From assembly GCA_031548835.1 (NCBI GenBank), contig JAVBQS010000030.1:1-7526 (forward strand): a DNA stretch of 7,526 nt. Direction: 5' to 3'. A program made the translations under genes and the position numbers. Under the pieces are notes generated by a model. That model made no database searches. It was not told the DNA's origin and was given only the letters and a program-made list of their open reading frames with translations. Shown piece by piece: positions 1 through 5,885 of this stretch. Source of the stretch: WQTU01 sp031548835. Its GTDB lineage: Bacteria > Spirochaetota > Spirochaetia > CADAEX01. How positions within the stretch are numbered: the stretch's first letter is position 1; each line of letters starts with the position of its first letter.

Positions 1-460
1 ATTTAATTATATGAAAGCTGTCTTACAGTAATACAGAAAGTTATAAAATCAGCAGGCTGCCACCTTGCGGGATAAATTCTCCCTGCCTGTTAATAATAAA
101 ACTAACGATTAGCATTAATTTTATTATTACTTATACTAGCATAATATTTTTATTAATAGCTAACATAAATTAAATAACTATAAATCTCATAAATTTTTAA
201 CATTCTGCGGCATTAAAAAAAATATAGATAATACTTTTTCCCGTTATATTTTTATAGGAAGTAATCTATAAGAATAGCTTGGCAGCATCAGAAAAGATAA
301 AATATTATTGTTCTCGGCAAAAAAAATCTTATAAGTTAAAAAAGTTTTATCATATAAAGTCAATTTAAAGTAGAATAATATCAGTATTACTGCTTTTAAA
401 TGTTAAATAATATTACTGAAAATAAAGTTTTAAAATTAGTATTAATAAAAATAAATCACG
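1..460. other. AT-rich gene-free region at left edge
   Basis: This 460-base stretch lies downstream of the hydrolase gene and holds no convincing gene on either strand; all frames are broken by frequent stops. It is dominated by A/T runs. The exception is a short GC-richer patch near positions 52 to 90, listed separately. A small perfect dyad, CAGTA-T-TACTG, sits at 381 to 391, about 70 bases after the hydrolase stop, but it has no U-run on the minus strand, so it is not a convincing terminator. I see no tRNA, rRNA or repeat array. Confidence 0.6.
52..90. other. GC-rich potential stem-loop
   Basis: A GC-rich patch stands out within very AT-rich surroundings. CAGGC (53-57) can pair with GCCTG (85-89), and inside it GGGA (69-72) pairs with TCCC (80-83) around a 7-base loop. 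The two stems are separated by an 11-base bulge on one side. There is no clear run of T after it on either strand, so an intrinsic terminator is not well supported. It could be the edge of a structured RNA, a dispersed intergenic repeat, or the end of a feature outside the window. The call is only that a fold is possible. Confidence 0.3.
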
Positions 461-1576
461 CTATTCTTTGTTTAATATATCTAACATTATTCCAGATTGC
501 CAATTAAAATATGGATTAAAGGTAAGCCTTGCATGAATCTTTCCCTCTTCTTTATATCCCCAATCAGAATACCATACATCTTCGCCTAAAAGACATTTTT
601 CATAATCTTCTTTTGTTTGCCCGTTCCAGCATATTCTCTCTTTGCCTTTATACCCATATTCTTTGTTTTCAGGAGAAAAAAGTATTCCAGTGTGGGAAAA
701 TTGACTTATTTGCCATTCTGGCAGGTAATCAGGACGAACAATTACTCTGGAAGAAATTTTGACTTTTTCAGGAACTTCGCCATACCATATAAGCCTGCTT
801 TCAGGATGAGTAAATTTTGATTCAAACAACTCAAGAATATATTTAGAATCAATAACAGAATCATGCCTTGTCTGAACTATCAATACTGGTTTTGTATAGG
901 GGCTTTTCTTTAAAAGCGAACGGACAGAAGAGCTTGAATAGTAAAACTGGGCAAATGCATTTGTAGGCACAAGAATATAACGCGCAGGAAGCTGGGATGG
1001 ATATTTTTCAGGATCAAACAGCCATTTATTAAACTTGGATGCAGCAGGAGTTATAAAAGCAAAAGGCGTATTGGATTTTACAGCAGGAGAAAAAAGAACT
1101 AATCCTTTAATTTCAGGATGTTTTGATGAATATTCTATAACAAGATTTGCTCCTGCAGAAAAACCTCCAAGATATATATCTGAAACTTCCCTGGACATTA
1201 TATTTATCTGCTGTTCAACAACCTGTCTCCAGTCATCAACACTAACTTCAAGCATATCAGACGGTTTAGTTCCGCAGCCTGCAAGAAGAACTGTCCTAAC
1301 CAAAAATCCGTTATCCGCAAGCATAGGAGCTATATCTATAAAATCATATGGAGAACTTCCAAGCCCATGCACAAGCAATATGCCTTTAGCAGGAGCATTT
1401 TTTTTCGGCCGCCATTCTCCAGGAGCGTTCCAAAAAATTTCTTCTTCTCTGTTTTGTGTCTGAAAATCGCGGTGTTCTTTTATCCAATTAATTGTATCTG
1501 TCTGATATTCTTCAAAGCTGTTTTGTCCGCTTGGAAGAATATCAGGTTCAACACTAGCGCATCCTGAAAAAAACAA
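461..1576 (-). CDS. alpha/beta hydrolase, probable lipoprotein
   Basis: Serine hydrolase of the alpha/beta fold (esterase, lipase or carboxylesterase-like). Counting from the TTG at 1576, the sequence shows an oxyanion-type LLVHGLGSSP stretch (residues 67-76), the nucleophile elbow GFSAG with Ser140, a likely acid in RHDSVID (Asp239 or Asp243) and a catalytic His295 in FSHTG. The triad therefore looks complete. The TTG start places the lipobox FSGC (Cys6) at the extreme N-terminus with no signal peptide and no ribosome-binding site, so TTG is almost certainly not the true start. The same frame stays open upstream to 1675 and encodes a hydrophobic stretch ending LLLIFIILFFSGC, but without ATG, GTG or TTG. 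The only nearby ATG (1647) is in another frame. The substrate cannot be told from sequence. The family assignment is firm; the start and whether the gene is intact are uncertain. Confidence 0.85.
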   Translation of the reverse strand: MFFSGCASVEPDILPSGQNSFEEYQTDTINWIKEHRDFQTQNREEEIFWNAPGEWRPKKNAPAKGILLVHGLGSSPYDFIDIAPMLADNGFLVRTVLLAGCGTKPSDMLEVSVDDWRQVVEQQINIMSREVSDIYLGGFSAGANLVIEYSSKHPEIKGLVLFSPAVKSNTPFAFITPAASKFNKWLFDPEKYPSQLPARYILVPTNAFAQFYYSSSSVRSLLKKSPYTKPVLIVQTRHDSVIDSKYILELFESKFTHPESRLIWYGEVPEKVKISSRVIVRPDYLPEWQISQFSHTGILFSPENKEYGYKGKERICWNGQTKEDYEKCLLGEDVWYSDWGYKEEGKIHARLTFNPYFNWQSGIMLDILNKE

Positions 1577-1647
1577 AATAATAAATATTAATAGCAGATA
1601 GTTTATAAAATATTTATAAAAAAATAGATAAAATATTTTTTTAGCAT
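1577..1647 (-). other. split lipoprotein signal peptide of the hydrolase
   Basis: On the minus strand an ATG at 1647 opens a frame encoding MLKKYFIYFF, a typical basic-then-hydrophobic signal start, but this frame stops at 1605-1603. The hydrolase frame over the same region encodes a hydrophobic core followed by the FSGC lipobox. The frames would join as a standard lipoprotein signal (MLKKYFIYFF, then YKYFINYLLLIFIILFFSGC) if the run of seven A on the plus strand (1618-1624) were eight. The region thus encodes a signal peptide that is off by one base. Possible reasons are a sequencing or assembly error in the homopolymer, a real inactivating indel, or slippage-dependent expression. The ATG has no good ribosome-binding site (AAAGAG lies 14 bases upstream). 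Confidence 0.65.
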
Positions 1648-1723
1648 GGCAAAGTTTTCTACTCTTTATAATGTTTTAATAAAATTTAATTATAAATTAA
1701 ATTTCTTAGAAATAATTCAAGTT

Positions 1724-1752
1724 ATAATAAAAACTATTCTCTTTTATATCAA
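1724..1752 (-). promoter_or_regulatory. candidate promoter for the hydrolase gene
   Basis: Minus-strand -35 box TTGATA (1752-1747, 5 of 6 to TTGACA), exactly 17 bases, then -10 box TATTAT (1729-1724, 5 of 6 to TATAAT). Transcription would begin near 1717, about 70 bases before the ATG at 1647. This supports translation beginning upstream of the TTG at 1576. The surroundings are so AT-rich that chance matches are common. Confidence 0.5.
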
Positions 1753-1830
1753 AATTAAAAATACAGTCTAATATAGATACTTTTTCCAGTCTGTTTTTTC
1801 AATTATGTTTCAATAAATACCAGTTATAAA

Positions 1831-2142
1831 TCAGACAAATTTAACTGCAGTGCCATAAGCTGTAACTTCTGCAGCGCCTGCCATAACAGCAGATGATGTG
1901 TAGCGTATACCAACAATTGCATCAGCGCCGAGCTTTTTTGCTTCTGCTTCCATACGGTCTGTTGCAATTTTTCTTGCTTCGCTCAGCATTTCTGTATATC
2001 CTTTTATTTCACCGCCAATAATAGTTTTAAAACCTGCCATCATATCTCTGCCAATATGTTTTGACTCAACAATGCTTCCTTTGACAAGTCCAAGATGTTC
2101 AATAATTTTTCCATTAATATTTTCTGTAGTTGTTAATAACAT
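1831..2142 (-). CDS. YbjQ/UPF0145 family protein
   Basis: A 103-residue protein that fits the YbjQ family (UPF0145, also called the putative heavy-metal-binding domain family) over its full length; E. coli YbjQ is about 107 residues. Characteristic parts are the N-terminal TTTENINGK strand, GRDMMAGFKTIIGGEIKGY in the middle, the helix with EARKIATDRM, LGADAIVGIRY, and the C-terminal GTAVKFV. Members form small soluble ring-like oligomers; their cellular role is not established and metal binding is only a proposal. The ATG at 2142 is preceded by AAGGAGA (2157-2151) at 8 bases, a strong ribosome-binding site that fixes the start. It is flanked on both sides by long AT-rich gaps and is probably transcribed alone. 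No cysteine or histidine cluster is seen. Family call is confident, function unknown. Confidence 0.93.
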   Translation of the reverse strand: MLLTTTENINGKIIEHLGLVKGSIVESKHIGRDMMAGFKTIIGGEIKGYTEMLSEARKIATDRMEAEAKKLGADAIVGIRYTSSAVMAGAAEVTAYGTAVKFV

Positions 2143-2216
2143 TTACATCTTCTCCTTAAAAGATTGATTTATATATGTATACTGATAGTATAAAACTATT
2201 TAGCAAACCTTTATAT

Positions 2217-2245
2217 ATTATAAACTATTCTATAAATAGCTGGAA
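2217..2245 (-). promoter_or_regulatory. candidate promoter for the YbjQ-family gene
   Basis: A perfect -10 hexamer TATAAT (2222-2217) lies 17 bases after a weak -35 TTCCAG (2245-2240). It would give a leader of roughly 65 to 70 bases before the start at 2142. The leader contains overlapping short dyads: ATACT-GAT-AGTAT (2179-2191) and ATAGT-ATAAA-ACTAT (2185-2199). The AT-rich background lowers confidence. Confidence 0.35.
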
Positions 2246-2351
2246 TAATTTTTTATAAAAGTTTTATAGAAAAGCTTAATTTACGGAAAGACAATATTAA
2301 TTTCAAGTTTATATTTTAATAAATTATAGCAAATCCCTATTTATAGATTAA

Positions 2352-3224
2352 CTATTTTTGAGAAATCATAAAAAATTCTATAAGAGCTTCTCCTCCAATT
2401 GCAAATAAGAAGACAAGCCATGAATATTTAAATCCTGCTGTTATTCCCAAAGTTATAAATAATGCAATTGCAAATATCCATAATGCTCCTGAAAGCAGCC
2501 TTCTTTTTGCCGCTGTTTTGGGATTATTGTATAATTTACTGTGTTTTTTGATCCATTCAGCCTGCTGTTTAATTACCCATGGTTTATTATGATCTTTTTC
2601 TGTTAAAACAAGAAAAATCATTATAAGCGAGCCTGGGAGAAAAAAAGGAATAAGAGCGGCGATAGCTTCAGGAAGCCCTGTTCCTGATATAAAAAACATC
2701 ATTGAAAAAATAATCAGCCCAAAAACTATAACAGATGCTGAAAGTGCATAAAGAAATGCACGCTTCTAGGAAAGAGGATATCTTGATGCAGTTTCCTGTG
2801 TAAGCCCTATAAATAAAAATCCGCAGACTGGAATTATAATAAAGGGAATCAATGAACTGATACCTGCCAGAGGATCTTTTGAATACAAATATGAGAGCGC
2901 TGATAAAATAATTCCAAGGGCAAAAAATCCTCCAAGTAATACATATAAGAACATTCTTCTCATGCTTATATAATTTCTTGTTTTAAGATACATATCTGTA
3001 AAAACTTCCTGCCTTTTTTTCAGGCTAAGCTGCTGGGCAATTTCTGAAATATCGCTTAGCTCAGCAGTTGCCTTTTCGCAAGCATCTTCTTCAGAAGAGC
3101 CTCTTGACTGCAAATAATTAATTCTATCTTTTAAATTTGATTCCAGTTATTCTTTAAAATCAGATAATATTTTATCATTTTCATAATCTGAAAATAATTT
3201 ATCAATATATTCTCTGGTATTCAT
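2352..3224 (-). pseudogene. PadR-linked DUF1700-like membrane protein, two in-frame stops
   Basis: One reading frame runs from the ATG at 3224 to the TAG at 2352 (291 codons) but is broken by TAA at codon 26 (3149-3147) and TAG at codon 153 (2768-2766). Both sides of each stop read as one protein: FKE-stop-LESNLKDR and ASRYPLS-stop-KRAFLYALSAS. The N-terminal 75 residues form charged helices like the DUF1700 or permease-prefix domain (MNTREYIDKLFSDYE, then EEDACEKATAELSDISEIAQQL). Several hydrophobic segments follow: MFLYVLLGGFFALGIILSAL, an LIPFIIIPVCGFLFIGL segment, two more near codons 155-210, and a C-terminal pair. The start codon directly follows the padR stop (TAGATG) with GGGGGAA as ribosome-binding site, so the pair is translationally coupled. 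GAA to TAA and TGG to TAG are the simplest single-base causes. The fragments 2766-3113 and 2352-2702 can be called as separate small ORFs, but only from a TTG and an internal ATG. In the family such proteins are membrane partners of PadR regulators. Confidence 0.85.
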
Positions 3225-3560
3225 CTATTTTTCCCCCAAAAGAGTATTAAGAATTTTTTGTGTAAATGCCCAATCTTTTTTGTTTTGGGCATATAATTTT
3301 TTTCCTTTTTCTGTGATGTGATAATATTTACGCCTGCCTCCCAGAGTTTCATCCCCCCAATAGGCTGTAATATAGCCATCACTCTCCAGCCTTTTATAAC
3401 TGGAATATAAGGTTGTTTCTTTTAATTCATATTCTTCATCTGTTTTTTCAAGAATAGTTTTATAGATTTCAAATCCATATTTATCACCTTTGCATAGTAT
3501 TCCAAGAACAATTGTATCTGTATGACCTCTAAGCAGATCGGATGATAGTTTTGCCTCCAT
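3225..3560 (-). CDS. PadR family transcriptional repressor
   Basis: A 111-residue winged-helix DNA-binding protein of the short PadR type (N-terminal domain plus a short final helix). Recognisable parts are the first helices with DTIVLGILCKGDKYGFEIY (residues 15-33), the recognition helix LKETTLYSSYKRLESDGYI (46-64), and the wing with GGRRKYYHITEKGKKLY (74-90). PadR proteins usually act as dimeric repressors that respond to small toxic compounds or envelope stress and often control the membrane gene beside them. The ATG at 3560 is preceded by AAAGAGGT (3573-3566) at 5 bases. The gene abuts the broken membrane-protein gene downstream, so its usual partner appears inactivated while the regulator itself is intact. 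A dyad inside its own promoter suggests autoregulation. Confidence 0.95.
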   Translation of the reverse strand: MEAKLSSDLLRGHTDTIVLGILCKGDKYGFEIYKTILEKTDEEYELKETTLYSSYKRLESDGYITAYWGDETLGGRRKYYHITEKGKKLYAQNKKDWAFTQKILNTLLGEK

Positions 3561-3601
3561 AGATTACCTCTTTCAAGAATCACCAATATTGATTAATATA
3601 G

Positions 3602-3630
3602 TATATATATCATAGTACTACGACTATCAA
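3602..3630 (-). promoter_or_regulatory. padR promoter with dyad operator
   Basis: Minus-strand -35 TTGATA (3630-3625), 17-base spacer, then TATATA (3607-3602). The inverted repeat ATAGT-N6-ACTAT (3612-3627) lies in the spacer and overlaps the -35 box, and its centre includes the perfect 8-base palindrome TAGTACTA (3613-3620). A repressor bound here would block polymerase, which fits autoregulation by PadR. That PadR binds here is inference. Confidence 0.45.
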
Positions 3631-3666
3631 GCACAATTTTATAAAAAGGATTTTCTTATTAATTAC

Positions 3667-3932
3667 TTAACCAAAAGTCATTACCTCTATATGCTTCGCA
3701 AGCCCTGCTTCATTAGAGATGATATAATAATTTTCACAACTATCTAGTATTTTGTCACCAGAAATGTTTCCGCATGAATGAGAATGCATTAGTATGAGAT
3801 TCTTGATAAAAAAGGTGTAATAAATGCATGTATCAGTTCACTGTTCGTTGCACTCATGGCCTGTGTTCTGCCAAGTCTGATATCTTTAGCGGCTGATACA
3901 TAGATAAGAATCTTTTTGCCTTGAAAATTTTT
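3667..3932 (-). pseudogene. possible gene remnant, unidentified
   Basis: Between purC and padR, two open stretches follow each other on the minus strand in different frames. The first (3932-3792, no usable start codon) encodes a protein-like sequence beginning GKKILIYVSAAKDIRLGRTQ, whose hydrophobic beta-strand-like opening recalls a Rossmann or flavodoxin-type fold. It ends at TAA 3791-3789. The second starts with an ATG at 3789 that shares a base with that stop, and runs 40 residues to TAA at 3667 (starts MHSHSCGNISGDK, ends KHIEVMTFG). GC and codon use here are closer to neighbouring genes than to AT-rich spacers, which suggests decayed coding DNA. I do not recognise the family. It could also be non-coding spacer; an opposite-strand stretch at about 3797-3903 (ending LISLAADT) is similarly open but also lacks a start. 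Confidence 0.35.
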
Positions 3933-4609
3933 TACTTAAAAAAACCTGAAAGAGTAAGATAATCCAATTTTTTTCCGTTTTTATAGACCCGCATATTTCC
4001 AGCGCTTATTTCATCTATTAAAGCGATTTTGCCATCAACAATACCAAATTCAATTTTTATATCAATAAGCTCAAGTCCTCGGTTTGCAAGGTCTTCCTTT
4101 ACAATATCGCAAACTCTTATTGTTTTATCATGAATCTCATCATATTGAGAGTGAGTCAAGAGATTTAAAGCCATAAGTATTTCTTTTGTAACAGGAGGAT
4201 CTTCACGGGCATCATCTTTTAATGTTACTTCAAATATTTTAGGAAGCACATCTCCTTCTTTTGCATAAAGGCCAAACCTTCTAATAAAACTTCCAACAGC
4301 CTTGTAGCGAACAACAAACTCAAGGCCTTGACCAAATGGTTTTGCAGGCTTAACAACCATTTCATTTTTTGACAGATCAGCGCTTATGTAGTGCGTGGGT
4401 ATATTAGCTTTTTTAATAAGTTCAAAATAATATGCAGACATTTTAAGAGCGCCTGAACCTACCCCATTAACTGAGCCAACAACACTGTTGCCGCCTGGAT
4501 CAGATTCGCCAGTTGGATGGCCAGTAACTGTATCTTTGAATTTAAGAAGATAGTTGCCATCCGGCAGCTTGTAGACATCTTTTGTTTTTCCTGTTTTCAC
4601 AAGTTCCAT
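3932..4609 (-). CDS. purC: SAICAR synthase (PurC), divergent form
   Basis: Phosphoribosylaminoimidazole-succinocarboxamide synthase joins aspartate to CAIR using ATP, a cytosolic step in de novo purine synthesis. The 225 residues contain the N-terminal GKTKDVY (7-13), the family signature region EFVVRYKAVGSFIRR (97-111), KDDAREDPP (131-139) and the second signature LIDIKIEFG (181-189) followed by DEIS (199-202). Length is close to the usual 230 to 240. Two parts differ from the common bacterial form: a glycine-rich segment (30-54, with ESDPGGNSVVGSVNGVGSG) in place of the usual FNG...KG..N loop, and SAGNMR in place of SPDTCR after DEIS. The ATG at 4609 has GAGGTT (4621-4616) 6 bases upstream. 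It is not next to other purine genes and has its own candidate promoter. Confidence 0.93.
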   Translation of the reverse strand: MELVKTGKTKDVYKLPDGNYLLKFKDTVTGHPTGESDPGGNSVVGSVNGVGSGALKMSAYYFELIKKANIPTHYISADLSKNEMVVKPAKPFGQGLEFVVRYKAVGSFIRRFGLYAKEGDVLPKIFEVTLKDDAREDPPVTKEILMALNLLTHSQYDEIHDKTIRVCDIVKEDLANRGLELIDIKIEFGIVDGKIALIDEISAGNMRVYKNGKKLDYLTLSGFFK

Positions 4610-4639
4610 TATTGTAACCTCATCTATAAGAATAATAAA

Positions 4640-4668
4640 AGTGTAGTGTAAAACTTGTATTAACTCAA
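4640..4668 (-). promoter_or_regulatory. candidate purC promoter
   Basis: Minus-strand -35 TTGAGT (4668-4663, 4 of 6), 17 bases, then TACACT (4645-4640, 4 of 6), with transcription starting near 4633 and a leader of about 25 bases. It sits in the 81-base gap after the outer-membrane protein gene, where no clear terminator is seen, so read-through from upstream is also possible. Confidence 0.4.
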
Positions 4669-4690
4669 GATAATAAAAATAACTTTTATA

Positions 4691-5881
4691 TTAAAATGCA
4701 ACAGTCACACGGAGAACAAAAGCAAGCAGTTCTCCAATATTATACATAAATCTCTGTTCAATATTGCCGTTTCTGTATAAAAGATATCCAAGCAGTGCGG
4801 TGTTTGATGCAATATTTCTGGAAAAGGAAAAAATTCCCTGACAGGCTTCTTCCTGAATATTGATAATACTGTTTGCAGCTAACGAAGTTGCCTCATTGAT
4901 TTTCCATAAAACAGAAGCATATAGATTGTGATCTGCCCTGAAAGTTCCTGATCTATAGCTTTCGTTTCCTGTGTTTAGAAGATATTCAAGATTAAAAAAC
5001 CACTCTCCTGATATTGAATAGTCAACTCCCCCCATAACAGACCATACAGTGTTGTCAGGCAGAGCAGCACCTGATTCCCATGGAATGCTGACCAATGCTT
5101 CTCCATAAATGCCAAGTATAGCATCTCCCTTAAAATCAAGCCCGAAGGAAAGAACCCAATCTTCAGCGCCTGAAGTTGTATCTCTTCCGTCGCGGAAAGC
5201 TGAAAGGCCAAAATCCCACCCATGAATATTTCCAAAAACACGCCCGCCTGTAGTAAATTCATCAACTGTTGCAGCAAGAGTTGTCATAAGGTCTATGCCA
5301 GAAACAGCTCCTGCAGGAATAAGAAATCTTGCAGCATCTGTTCCTATTCTACCAAGATCAATATCTGTTATATCTACTGTGGCAAAAAGATCAACAGGCG
5401 AAAAGACAGCGCCTCTGCCATAATTAATTATCATGCGGCCCAAAGAAATATCAACATATTGAGTAAATACAGAAAGATAGAGCTTTTTAATTTCTGCGGC
5501 CAGGGCTGCGCCATTGCTGTCTGCAATAACTATTGCCTGGGAATTACTATCTGTGCTGCCTGCAATTGCTGAATTTATTTTCCCGGTGCTGTCCCCATAG
5601 AACAGTTTGAAAATTACAGAAGCTTCTACTTTTGCATGCTGCAGATCGCCGCCTATTGCATCAAGTTCAAATGAAGTAACGCCATCGTAGCCGAAAGAAC
5701 TGTCTGATATATCTTTACCTGTAAATGGATCAGATACAGATGCAGCAGCTTCTGTATATATTTCTCCAAAAAAACTTAATGGTTTATTATCGCTAATCTC
5801 CTGTGCAGACAGGGAAAAAGTTAAAAAAAGAAAAACTGTAATATATAAAAAAGCAACATTGCATTTTGCTCTACTTGTCAT
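4691..5881 (-). CDS. outer-membrane beta-barrel protein
   Basis: A 396-residue exported protein. The N-terminus has a basic start, a hydrophobic core (VAFLYITVFLFLTFSLSA) and a likely signal-peptidase site after SLSA (residue 26) before QE. The mature part is made of alternating hydrophobic/polar strands (for example AILGIYGEALVSIPW, EWFFNLEYLLNTG, NLYASVLWKI) and ends LAFVLRVTVAF with a C-terminal phenylalanine, the usual signal for barrel assembly by BAM. The segment LGRMIINYGRGAVFSPVDLF (147-166) resembles the GRQ..WG.G..FSP.DLF stretch of DUF1302 or porin-like barrels that sit beside LolA-like genes. The ATG is 4 bases after the LolA-like stop, with AGGT as ribosome-binding site, so the two are cotranscribed. 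It probably serves as the outer-membrane end of the transport system encoded upstream. The role is inferred from structure and neighbours. Confidence 0.85.
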   Translation of the reverse strand: MTSRAKCNVAFLYITVFLFLTFSLSAQEISDNKPLSFFGEIYTEAAASVSDPFTGKDISDSSFGYDGVTSFELDAIGGDLQHAKVEASVIFKLFYGDSTGKINSAIAGSTDSNSQAIVIADSNGAALAAEIKKLYLSVFTQYVDISLGRMIINYGRGAVFSPVDLFATVDITDIDLGRIGTDAARFLIPAGAVSGIDLMTTLAATVDEFTTGGRVFGNIHGWDFGLSAFRDGRDTTSGAEDWVLSFGLDFKGDAILGIYGEALVSIPWESGAALPDNTVWSVMGGVDYSISGEWFFNLEYLLNTGNESYRSGTFRADHNLYASVLWKINEATSLAANSIINIQEEACQGIFSFSRNIASNTALLGYLLYRNGNIEQRFMYNIGELLAFVLRVTVAF

Positions 5882-5885
5882 ATAT

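Noticed and set aside
1035..1463. Open frame of 142 codons on the plus strand
   Set aside because: It lies entirely antisense to the hydrolase, which has a clear catalytic triad. The plus-strand translation has no recognisable domain and is a codon-bias shadow.
1764..1802. Repeated CAGTCT motif near the end of the YbjQ-family gene as a terminator
   Set aside because: The copies are direct, not inverted, repeats and cannot form a stem.
2319..2344. Weak hairpin after the broken membrane gene as a terminator
   Set aside because: The arms are only A/T-rich, contain a two-base bulge, and no U-run follows on the minus strand.
2352..3113. Two independent small membrane proteins
   Set aside because: Both lie in the same frame, the gap between them is coding-like, and the first would need a TTG start in mid-helix. 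A single interrupted gene explains everything better.
5222..5572. Cysteine-rich plus-strand frame of 116 codons
   Set aside because: It is antisense to the beta-barrel gene. The cysteines come from reverse-complemented GCA/GCT-rich alanine codons, and no ribosome-binding site or family is seen.
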